Positions 36,029 through 43,284 of a stretch of 64,000 nucleotides of DNA are shown here, piece after piece. The number at the start of each line of letters is the position of its first letter. The first letter of the stretch is position 1. The notes beneath the pieces are model-generated. The model saw nothing but the letters and a program-made list of their open reading frames with translations, was not told the DNA's origin and did not search any database. The position numbers were made by a program, and so were the translations under genes. The stretch comes from Myxococcales bacterium (GTDB lineage Bacteria; Myxococcota_A; Bradymonadia; UBA7976; UBA1532), in contig JACKDP010000003.1 of assembly GCA_020633435.1 (NCBI GenBank), forward strand, positions 558,001 through 622,000. The letters run 5' to 3'.

Positions 36029-37708
36029 ATGTCTGCACCCCTGAGCGAAGTCCTCCAGCGCCTCGACCGGCAGCCCTACGCCAACTACCGCGACCTGCGC
36101 GGGCAGGGCTATCCGGTGGGCCCTTTCACCTTTCGTTTCACGCGGATCCAGGGCGATCCCTTCGCGCCGCCGAGCCACATCCGGGTGGACGCGGCGGCGA
36201 CGCGGCCGGCCCTGCCCCCCGAGGCGACCCACAGCGCCGACGCCCGGCGGGCGACGGCGGACTACCTGCACCGCGCGCTGCTGGCCATCCTCACCCGCAG
36301 CGAGGAGGAGGAGGGGGGCAAGGCCCGGCTGACGATGGCGGGCGTGGGGCAGGAGGTCCTCGATCGCACGGCCGTGCGGGTGGCGGCTGACGGCAGCGTC
36401 ATCGTGCGGGTGCGCGTCGGCCTGCCGGCCCACCACCGGCGCATCCAGGGGAAGGAGGCGGCCCGGCTCGTGACGGACGAGCTGGCGTGGGCGCTCAAGC
36501 GGTCGCTGAAGGTGGATCTGGACGCGCTGCTGGCCCATGTGCGGGCGGTGGAGGACCAGGTGGCCCTGCGGGCGGCGCTGGCCGAGCGCGGGCTGGTGGC
36601 CTTCCTGGCCGAGGGGGCCGTGCTGGCCCGGGCGAGCGGGGTGGACGACGGGCCGCTGGCGGACGCCGTGGCCCTCGCCGTGCCCGACACGCTGGCGGTG
36701 GAGCTGGTGGCCCCCCACGCCGGGCCGCTGCGCGGCCTGGGGGTGCCCGAGGGCGTGACGCTCATCGTGGGCGGCGGCTACCACGGCAAGTCGACGCTGC
36801 TGGCCGCCCTGGCCCGGGGCGTCTACGACCACGTGCCCGGCGACGGGCGGGATCGCTGCGTCACCCGGGCCGACGCCATGAGCGTGCGGGCCGAGGACGG
36901 CCGCTTCATCGGCGGCGTGGACCTGCGGCCCTTCATCAGCCACCTGCCCGGCGGGCGGGACACCTCGGCCTTCGAGTCGGCGGACGCCTCGGGCAGCACC
37001 AGCCAGGCGGCGGCCATCGTCGAGGCCCTGGAGGCCGGGGCGAAGGCCCTCTTCGTCGACGAGGACACGGCGGCCACCAACTTCATGATCCGCGACGCCC
37101 GCATGCGGCGCCTGGTGCCCACGGCCGCGGAGCCCATCACCCCGTTCATCGACCGGGTGCGCCAGCTCGCCGAGGGCGGCGTGAGCTCGGTGCTGGTGGT
37201 GGGCGGCGCGGGCGACTACCTGGACGTGGCCGACACGGTCATCCGCATGCAGGCCTACGTGCCCGACGACGCGACGGCCGAGGCCCGCGAGGTCGCGGCG
37301 CTGCTGCCCCTGGGGGAGTCCCCCCGGGCCCCGGGCCCCTGGCCGGCGCCGGCCCCGCGCGTCCCCGATCCGGCGGGCCTCGATCCGAGCAAGGGCCGAA
37401 AAACCGAGCGCGTCCGCGCCATTAGAACGCGCTACCTGGAGTTCGGCGAGTCCGAGGTGGACCTGTCGGCCGTGGCGCAGCTCGTCGATCCGGGGCAGAC
37501 GCGGCTCATCGGCGACGCCCTGCTGTACCTCGCCCGCGGGCTCTGCGACGGCCGCCGCACGGTGGTGGAGCTGCTGGCGCTGCTGGAGGCCACCTGGGCC
37601 GACGACATCGGCATCGTGGCGGCCTACGAGGCGGTGGATCGGGCCCGCCCTCGCCCCCTTGAGGTGGCGGCGGCCATCAACCGGCTGCGCTCCCTGAAGC
37701 TGAAGTAG
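36029..37708 (+). CDS. ABC-class ATPase domain protein (COG3044/PF09818 family)
   Basis: 559 residues. The family is a cytoplasmic predicted ATPase with a single ABC-like P-loop. The P-loop is GGGYHGKSTLLAALARGVYD near 250. The block DLRPFISHLPGGRDTSAFES and the Ser-rich signature-like ADASGSTSQAAAIVEAL follow, then a Walker B ALFVDEDTAATNFMIRD near 345. Function is not established in the literature known to me; RNA metabolism has been suggested for the family. It starts 77 bases from the divergent MlaFE gene, so they share a regulatory region. Confidence 0.88.
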   Translation: MSAPLSEVLQRLDRQPYANYRDLRGQGYPVGPFTFRFTRIQGDPFAPPSHIRVDAAATRPALPPEATHSADARRATADYLHRALLAILTRSEEEEGGKARLTMAGVGQEVLDRTAVRVAADGSVIVRVRVGLPAHHRRIQGKEAARLVTDELAWALKRSLKVDLDALLAHVRAVEDQVALRAALAERGLVAFLAEGAVLARASGVDDGPLADAVALAVPDTLAVELVAPHAGPLRGLGVPEGVTLIVGGGYHGKSTLLAALARGVYDHVPGDGRDRCVTRADAMSVRAEDGRFIGGVDLRPFISHLPGGRDTSAFESADASGSTSQAAAIVEALEAGAKALFVDEDTAATNFMIRDARMRRLVPTAAEPITPFIDRVRQLAEGGVSSVLVVGGAGDYLDVADTVIRMQAYVPDDATAEAREVAALLPLGESPRAPGPWPAPAPRVPDPAGLDPSKGRKTERVRAIRTRYLEFGESEVDLSAVAQLVDPGQTRLIGDALLYLARGLCDGRRTVVELLALLEATWADDIGIVAAYEAVDRARPRPLEVAAAINRLRSLKLK

Positions 37709-37712
37709 CCGC

Positions 37713-39722
37713 CTACCGCTCGTCGCCCAGGGCGGCCTCGTAGCGGCCCCGGCGGGTGGCGTCGCCCAGCATGGCGTGGGCGTCCTCCAGGACGGCGGCG
37801 ATCTCCTGCACCGCCCCGAAGAGCGGGCCGTCGGCGCGCATCCGTTGGGGATCGAAGCGGCGGCGCAGGCCGTCGAAGGCCGCCTCCACTTCGGCCCCGG
37901 TGGCGCCGCGGGGCACCTCCAGGATGGTGTAGTAGTCGGCCGTCTGGACGTCGGCGAGCTTGCGGGCCACCAGATCGGCGTAGCCGGGCAGGTCGTCGGG
38001 GGTGCGCGGGGCGCCGGCCCGGGCGAGCAGGTCGCCGGGCAGGGCGGGCAGCGCGCCGGTGCCGACGGCGAGCGGGGCCTCCAGGATGCCCAGGGTGGAC
38101 AGGCCGTAGAGCACCGCGAGCACGTCCACCTCGCCCAGGCGCAGGCCCCGGGCGATCTCGGCGGCGGTGCGGCGCCCGTCGCAGGCCCGCAGGACGGCCT
38201 CCTCGTCGCTGCGCAGCCGCAGCGTCTCGCCGGGGTGGCGCTCCAGCCGGGGCACGAGGGCGGGGGTGCCGTAGGCCTGGTACAGGCGCAAGCGCCCGTA
38301 ACGACGACGGATTCCGTCCAGGATGAGGCGCCCGGCCCCCAGGCCCAGATCCACGGGATCGGGCGGGCGGGGGCCGCCGGCGACGGCCAGGGCCTCCCCC
38401 GTCTCGAGGCCGAAGAGCGCGACGATGCGCTCGATGACGTGGGCGCGCAGGGCCCGCCAGGCGGCGTCGGCCGTCACGAAGCCCTGCTCGATGAGCACCT
38501 CGTCGGCGGAGGCCCCCGTCTGCCGGGCGCGGGCGCGGGCGCGGGCCGCCATGGCGCGGGTGACGCCTCCCTCGGCCACCAGCGTGGCGGCCAGATCCTC
38601 ATCGGGATCGCTGCTGTCGACGTACGTGGGCTGGCCGGCGTCCAGGAAGACGCGGCGCAGGGCCCCGCCGGCGGCCACCTCGACGCGGCCCGTGAAGGCC
38701 AGGCGCCAGGCGGCGGCCAGGATGGTGCCCAGCGGCCGCTCCCCCAGGGGGATGCTCCGGCCGGGCTGCAAGCGGGCCTGCCAGGTGGCCTCGTCGGGGG
38801 GCACCGGGGCCTCGGCGGCCGTGAAGCCCCGGCCGGGCCGATCGGCAGGCGGGGCGTCATCGTCCACGGGCGGCTGCGGGGCCGGCGGGCGGCTGGACAG
38901 GCCGGCCAGCGGGCGCCGGGGCAGGGGTGGCAGGGAGGGGCGCTCCGGCGGGCGGCTGGCCGCGGGGGGCGGGCGGCTGGCGGCCGGGGGCAGCGTCGGC
39001 AGGCGCTCCGGCATCACGGGCGGGCGGCTCGGCGCGGCGGGCGGGTGGCTCGTCGGCGGCGCCACGAGGGCGGCGGGCTGGCTCGGCGCCGGCGCCACCG
39101 GCTCCGACGCCCGGGCGGGCTCATCCGGCGTCCAGTCGGGGCCCACGTCCTCCAGCTCGCTCAGGGCGCCGGCGGGCGGCGTCGACGCGCGCAGCAGGCG
39201 GTTCAGCGACGAGAAGTCGGCGCTGTCGGGGGCGGGCTGGAAGGCGTCGCTCGGGCTCGCCGCCACCGGCGGCACCCGGCGGGGCGGCTCCGTCCAGACC
39301 AGGGCGTTCAGCGACGAGAAGTCGACGGTGTCCTCGGCGCCGTCCCGCACCGGCCGACCCGGCCCGAGCAGCGTCGTCACCTTCTCCACCAGCAGATCCA
39401 GCTCGCCGGGCTGCCGGAAGAAGTCGTCGGCCCCCGCGGCGACGGCCTGGGCGCTGGTGCCCACGGCCTCCGCGCCCGTCCCCAGCAGGATGACCGGCAC
39501 CGTCGCCCCGGCCCGCGCCTGGCGGATCTGGCGGATGAGGCGGTCGCCCGCCGTGACGCCCAGGCCCAGGATCACGAGGTCGGGCCAGCGCCCGCCCAGG
39601 GCCTGCTCGGCCTCCGCCAGGCTGACCGCCGAGGCGACCCCGTAGCCGCGGGCCGTCAACCGCAGCACCAGGCTGTCGGCGATCCGGCGATCCGCCTCGA
39701 CGATGAGCACTTCCTTCCGCAC
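37713..39722 (-). CDS. Degenerate receiver + DUF4388 + J-domain-like signalling protein
   Basis: 669 residues from a GTG at 39722, which starts the domain exactly. Residues 1-120 are a receiver fold (VLIVEADRRIADSLVLRL), but the phosphoacceptor Asp is replaced: PDLVILGLG has Gly where PDLVILDL is usual, and the Lys region reads FFRQPGELD. A Pro-rich linker fills about 125-330. Residues 345-580 match a DUF4388/PATAN module with a winged-helix-like end (RTAAEIARGLRLGEVDVLAVLYGL). The last 75 residues resemble a J domain (DYYTILEVPRGATGAEVEAAF) but lack the HPD motif, having FDP instead. It is likely a regulator that works without phosphorylation. The gene converges on the COG3044 gene. Confidence 0.82.
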   Translation of the reverse strand: MRKEVLIVEADRRIADSLVLRLTARGYGVASAVSLAEAEQALGGRWPDLVILGLGVTAGDRLIRQIRQARAGATVPVILLGTGAEAVGTSAQAVAAGADDFFRQPGELDLLVEKVTTLLGPGRPVRDGAEDTVDFSSLNALVWTEPPRRVPPVAASPSDAFQPAPDSADFSSLNRLLRASTPPAGALSELEDVGPDWTPDEPARASEPVAPAPSQPAALVAPPTSHPPAAPSRPPVMPERLPTLPPAASRPPPAASRPPERPSLPPLPRRPLAGLSSRPPAPQPPVDDDAPPADRPGRGFTAAEAPVPPDEATWQARLQPGRSIPLGERPLGTILAAAWRLAFTGRVEVAAGGALRRVFLDAGQPTYVDSSDPDEDLAATLVAEGGVTRAMAARARARARQTGASADEVLIEQGFVTADAAWRALRAHVIERIVALFGLETGEALAVAGGPRPPDPVDLGLGAGRLILDGIRRRYGRLRLYQAYGTPALVPRLERHPGETLRLRSDEEAVLRACDGRRTAAEIARGLRLGEVDVLAVLYGLSTLGILEAPLAVGTGALPALPGDLLARAGAPRTPDDLPGYADLVARKLADVQTADYYTILEVPRGATGAEVEAAFDGLRRRFDPQRMRADGPLFGAVQEIAAVLEDAHAMLGDATRRGRYEAALGDER

Positions 39723-39780
39723 GTGGCGGGATGGTAGGGACGCCGGAGGAATCACGCAACGTCCCGGGGTCCTTCGCGAA

Positions 39781-41067
39781 ATGTCGGCCGCTTCCGCCCC
39801 CTCCCAGGCCCCCGGCTCGCAGACGATCCTGCGGGGCCGGCTCCTCTGCCCCGACGCCACGCGGCCGGCGCTGCAGGAGGTGCCCGACGGGCTCGTGCAC
39901 ATCCAGGCGGGCCGCATCACGGCCGTCGAGCCCGCGCCGCCTGGCTGCGCCCTCCCCGAGACGCTGCCCGGCGCCATCTGGCTGCCCGGCTTCGTCGACA
40001 CCCACGTCCACTTCCCGCAGACGCGCATCATCGGCAGCGCCACCGGGCCCCTGCTGGACTGGCTGGCCTCCTCCGTCTTCCCCGAGGAGGCCCGGTTCAA
40101 GGAGCGCGCCTACGCCGAGGCCGTGGCCGAGGAGTTCTGCACCGCGCTGCTGCGCCAGGGCACCACCTGCGCGTCCATCTTCTCGAGCAGCGATCCCGGG
40201 GCCACCGACGTGCTCTTCGCCGCCCTGGCGCGGCGTGGCCTCCAGGCGGACGTGGGCCTCACGCTCATGGATCAGGGCGCCCCGCCGGAGGTCCTGCTGG
40301 CGGCGACGCCGGCCCTCGAGGCCGCCGAGGCGCTCATCGCCCGCTGGCATGGCCGGCGCTTGCGCTTCGCCGTCACGCCGCGCTTCGCCCTGAGCTGCAC
40401 CCCGGCGCTGCTGCGCGGGGCCGGCGACCTGGCGGCGCGGCACGGCCTGCCCATCCAGACGCACCTGGCCGAGAACCACGCCGAGATCGCCGAGGTGGGC
40501 CGCCAGTTCCCGGGCTGCCACGACTACCTGGGCGTCTACGCCGACCACGGCCTGTGCACCCCCCACAGCCTCTTCGCCCACTGCGTGCACCTGGAGGACG
40601 GGGCCTGGGATCGCCTGGCGGCGGCGGGCGCGGCCGTGAGCCACTGCCCCGACAGCAACTTCTTCCTGGGGAGCGGCTGCATGCCCCTCGACGCCCCGCG
40701 CCGCCGGGGCATCCGGGTGGGGCTGGGCACCGACGTGGGCGCGGGGCGCTCGTTCTCGCTGCGCCGCATCGCGGCCTCCGCCTACGACGCCGCCCTGATC
40801 ACCGGGGCCGAGGTGACGGGCGAAGAGCTGCTGTGGCTGGCCACGGCCGGCGGCGCCCGGGCCCTGGGCCTGGCCGACGAGGTGGGCCGCATCGCGCCGG
40901 GCCTCGCCGCCGACCTGATCGCCTTGCCGGCCCCCCCCGCCCGGGATGGCCAGGTGCTCTGCGACGCCCTCGTCCACCAGCGCGACGCGGGGCCGGTCTG
41001 GGCGACGTGGGTGGCGGGCGCGCCGCGCTGGACGCTGGCCGATGGAGCAAGCCATGGAGATCGTTGA
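39781..41067 (+). CDS. guaD: Guanine deaminase
   Basis: 428 residues from the ATG at 39781; the 26 codons upstream do not match the family. Guanine deaminase converts guanine to xanthine and ammonia. Metal and substrate motifs are PGFVDTHVHFPQTRIIGS near 75, QTHLAENHAEIAEV near 222, LFAHCVHLEDG near 262, SHCPDSNFFLGSG near 285 and GLGTDVGAGRSFSLRRIA near 310. The HxH, His and Asp zinc ligands are all present. The end overlaps the next gene's start by 14 bases. Confidence 0.92.
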   Translation: MSAASAPSQAPGSQTILRGRLLCPDATRPALQEVPDGLVHIQAGRITAVEPAPPGCALPETLPGAIWLPGFVDTHVHFPQTRIIGSATGPLLDWLASSVFPEEARFKERAYAEAVAEEFCTALLRQGTTCASIFSSSDPGATDVLFAALARRGLQADVGLTLMDQGAPPEVLLAATPALEAAEALIARWHGRRLRFAVTPRFALSCTPALLRGAGDLAARHGLPIQTHLAENHAEIAEVGRQFPGCHDYLGVYADHGLCTPHSLFAHCVHLEDGAWDRLAAAGAAVSHCPDSNFFLGSGCMPLDAPRRRGIRVGLGTDVGAGRSFSLRRIAASAYDAALITGAEVTGEELLWLATAGGARALGLADEVGRIAPGLAADLIALPAPPARDGQVLCDALVHQRDAGPVWATWVAGAPRWTLADGASHGDR

Positions 41068-41686
41068 CGTCTTCGCCACGCCCGTCACCCTGGAGCGGTT
41101 CAACCCGGCCGATCCGATCAATGCCGCGCTCACCGCCGCGCTCGTCAGCGAGGCCGCCTCGACGCCGGGCATCCTGCGCAGCAACGTGGGGGGCTGGCAC
41201 TCGGTGCCCGACCTGGCCCTGCGCCGTGGGGGGCCGTTCCCGGCGCTCATGCAGCGCATCGTGGACACGGTCGGCGGCCTCATCGGCGAGCTGGCCGCGC
41301 GCCAGCAGGCCCCCCAGCGCGCCTACCGCTACGGCATCCAGTCCTGGGCCATGGTCATGGGGCCGGGGCACTACACCGTCCTGCACGACCACGCCGAGGC
41401 CCACATCTCGGGCGTCTACTACGCCGACGCCGGCGACGACGTGGAGGGCCCGTCCGGCCACCTCGCCTTCGGCCGGCCGGGGGGCGGCTTCGCCGAGATC
41501 CCCGGGCTCACGCTCTTCCCCACCACCTTCTCGGTGCGACCCCAGACCGGCATGATGGTCTTGTTTCCCGGGTACTTGCAGCACTACGTGCACCCGTACC
41601 GCGGGCAGCGACCCCGGGTGGCCATCTCGTTCAACGTCCGCGCCGAGGCCGCCGGGCCGCCGCCGGGAGGCGGGTTGTCGGCCTGA
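41054..41686 (+). CDS. 2OG-Fe(II) oxygenase family protein (TIGR02466-like)
   Basis: 210 residues. The ATG at 41054 is preferred over 41042 because GGAG lies six bases before it. The double-stranded beta-helix core shows the iron-binding HDHAEAHISGVYYAD near 115 and HYVHPYRGQRPRVAISFN near 176, whose Arg would hold 2-oxoglutarate. The family includes putative hydroxylases of unknown substrate. The last 15 residues (AEAAGPPPGGGLSA) are encoded by the left 48-bp direct repeat and look unlike a family end, so the native C-terminus may have been altered by the insertion downstream. It overlaps guaD. Confidence 0.8.
   Translation: MEIVDVFATPVTLERFNPADPINAALTAALVSEAASTPGILRSNVGGWHSVPDLALRRGGPFPALMQRIVDTVGGLIGELAARQQAPQRAYRYGIQSWAMVMGPGHYTVLHDHAEAHISGVYYADAGDDVEGPSGHLAFGRPGGGFAEIPGLTLFPTTFSVRPQTGMMVLFPGYLQHYVHPYRGQRPRVAISFNVRAEAAGPPPGGGLSA
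41639..41686 (+). repeat. 48-bp direct repeat, left copy
   Basis: Identical to 43235-43282. It begins CGCGCCGAGG and ends at the oxygenase stop codon, TTGTCGGCCTGA. Sequences on either side of the two copies differ, so the repeat ends are sharp. It marks the left border of the cassette. Confidence 0.95.
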
Positions 41687-41770
41687 CACGCGCGCCTGGA
41701 TGTCCCGCGGGCGCCAACCACGGGCTGGACGCCGGGGACCGGTCTTTCGAGCGGAAGCAGCCTTCGACTC

Positions 41771-42340
41771 TCAGCCGTTGGGGTCGGCCTCCAGAACCTC
41801 CGTGACCGCCGTCTCGAAGAGGGCCAGGCAATCGAACATCGTGTCCACCAGCTCGTCGGCGAAGCGGTCCAGGTCCTCCCAGAAGGTGGGCCTGGATGGG
41901 GTCACGATTCTCCAGGCTGGCCACCACCTGGGGGAGCTCTTGAACCCGTGCGAGTCGGCCAGCGGAGCGATCCGTGACCTCACCTGACGGTACAGACTCT
42001 CGCCGTCTGGGTGATTTGCCATCACGGCCACACCGACCGCCAAGTTGGTAAACGTGGCCTTCCCGCGGCGCCACTCAATGGCGATGCCGGCTCTCCAGAA
42101 GCCGTCCGGCTGACGCCATCCCGGCAGCACCAGCCTGAAACCACAGTGGTCGTCGCCTGTCGTGCTCGCTTCCACCGCGGGGGCGCCAGCCCTGCCCATG
42201 GCGGCAGCCTCCAGCTTCGGCCCCAGACCCAGGTAGAACTCGTGGGCCACGGCCGGGACCTTGTCCGCAAGGGTCGCCCACTCGTCGATCTGCGCCTGGT
42301 GCCGGAGGTAGAACAGCACGGCCTCTGGGATGTCGATCAC
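41771..42340 (-). CDS. Unknown protein coupled to the PD-(D/E)XK nuclease
   Basis: 189 residues from a GTG at 42340 with AAGGAG at the right distance. The start overlaps the nuclease stop as GTGA, so its translation depends on the nuclease. No signal or membrane segment. The chain is alpha/beta-looking with DEWATLADKVPAVAHEFYLG, FWRAGIAIEWRRGKATF, WWPAWRIVTPSRPTFWEDLD and FADELVDTMFDCL. The Trp/Arg-rich pattern resembles the C-terminal half of some longer PD-(D/E)XK proteins, which suggests a split of one ancestral gene; this is inference. The region is visibly lower in GC than its surroundings. Function unknown. Confidence 0.75.
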   Translation of the reverse strand: MIDIPEAVLFYLRHQAQIDEWATLADKVPAVAHEFYLGLGPKLEAAAMGRAGAPAVEASTTGDDHCGFRLVLPGWRQPDGFWRAGIAIEWRRGKATFTNLAVGVAVMANHPDGESLYRQVRSRIAPLADSHGFKSSPRWWPAWRIVTPSRPTFWEDLDRFADELVDTMFDCLALFETAVTEVLEADPNG

Positions 42341-43011
42341 CGAAACTCCTTCCGCAGCGTCTGGAGGTAGGTGTCGACGGCCGGGAGGCCCTCTGTACGA
42401 CGACCCCCAAGGGCGTCCACCTCCGCCTCCAGCATGGCCCGGACCTCCACGAAGCTCAGGTGGACGAAGGCGTCGGCGTCGTCCGTGACGGGCGCCCGGC
42501 CGGTGGGGGTCAAGAACACGAAGACCACCTGGCCCTTGTCGTCCTGCCAGTCCTGGCGGAGGTCGGCGCACTGCTGGGGCCGCTCGATGGCGTCCACCTT
42601 GGCCTCGATGACGATCAGGAAGTCGGGGGCCTGCACGATCAGGTCGGCCCTGGAGAGCTCCCCGACGACCTCGGTCTGGCAGCGGGTCCGGGCCAGGCCG
42701 CTAGGGGCATCAACGCTCAGGTGGCGCAGAAGGGCTGCGAGGAAGCGTCCCCCGAGCCCGTGAGCCCCCACCGGGTTGAGCAGCCAGGCCAGGACGGCAC
42801 AGTGGATGGTCTCCCGCCTGGCCCGGCCGACCACGGCCAGCAGGTCCGCCCGACCGGTGGTCCAGTCCCCGGCTTCGACGATCCGGGCCTGCTCGGCCAG
42901 CATGTCGGACAGGCGGTGCTCCCAGGCCTCGACGTCCTGGGTGTGGTGCCCGGACAGGCGTTCCTGGACCTGCTGCGCCTGGAACCGGGTCTCGTCCGTG
43001 GTGGTCATCAT
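42337..43011 (-). CDS. PD-(D/E)XK nuclease superfamily protein
   Basis: 224 residues from the ATG at 43011 (a second ATG follows directly). An N-terminal helical part is followed by HCAVLAWLLNPVGAHGLGGR, a block typical of PF14281-type nucleases. The nuclease core is RADLIVQAPDFLIVIEAKVDA, giving the catalytic D-(x)n-ExK pattern. Downstream GQVVFVFLTPTG forms the next strand. Such domains occur in restriction, defence and repair enzymes, and the native partner is often encoded next door. The gene is lower in GC than its flanks and lies in the repeat-bracketed cassette. A defence role is plausible, not shown. Confidence 0.87.
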   Translation of the reverse strand: MMTTTDETRFQAQQVQERLSGHHTQDVEAWEHRLSDMLAEQARIVEAGDWTTGRADLLAVVGRARRETIHCAVLAWLLNPVGAHGLGGRFLAALLRHLSVDAPSGLARTRCQTEVVGELSRADLIVQAPDFLIVIEAKVDAIERPQQCADLRQDWQDDKGQVVFVFLTPTGRAPVTDDADAFVHLSFVEVRAMLEAEVDALGGRRTEGLPAVDTYLQTLRKEFR

Positions 43012-43062
43012 CCCCTGGAAGGTAGGCCAGGATCGCGCGGGCCTCAATGGGCTCGGCCCCGA

Positions 43063-43236
43063 TCACCGGGCTCCCCGTTCTTCTGACACCGCCGTCGGGC
43101 TCTGCCCGCGCTGCGGCAGACGCACCCAGCCGTGCACCGTCTCGGCGTTGCAGCCGATCTTCGAGGCGATCGAGGTGATGGCCGCCCACTCGGAGCTGCG
43201 GCTGGCCTTGGCTTCGCGTGCCAGGCGGACGGCGCG
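43063..43236 (-). pseudogene. Remnant of an IS3-family transposase OrfA (5' and 3' truncated)
   Basis: 57 residues in one frame, ending at a TGA. They match the IS3/IS911 OrfA helix-turn-helix region: RAVRLAREAKASRSSEWAAI followed by TSIASKIGCNAETVHGWVRL. The usual N-terminal start (about 10 residues) is missing because the right 48-bp repeat begins at 43235 and cuts into it. The Leu-zipper part and OrfB are absent. It shows that an IS3 element took part in the history of this cassette. The small ORFs read in other frames are shadows. Confidence 0.75.
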
Positions 43237-43282
43237 CGCCGAGGCCGCCGGGCCGCCGCCGGGAGGCGGGTTGTCGGCCTGA
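43235..43282 (+). repeat. 48-bp direct repeat, right copy
   Basis: Perfect copy of 41639-41686, which encodes the last 15 codons and stop of the oxygenase gene. It lies directly between the transposase remnant and the norR stop codon. It marks the right border of the cassette. Confidence 0.95.
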
Positions 43283-43284
43283 TC

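Noticed and set aside
43063..43236. Functional IS3 element
   Set aside because: Only about 57 residues of OrfA remain; no OrfB and no inverted repeats were seen.
42776..43282. Plus-strand frame ending like the oxygenase C-terminus
   Set aside because: The shared end comes only from the 48-bp repeat; the rest is antisense to the nuclease and transposase remnant.
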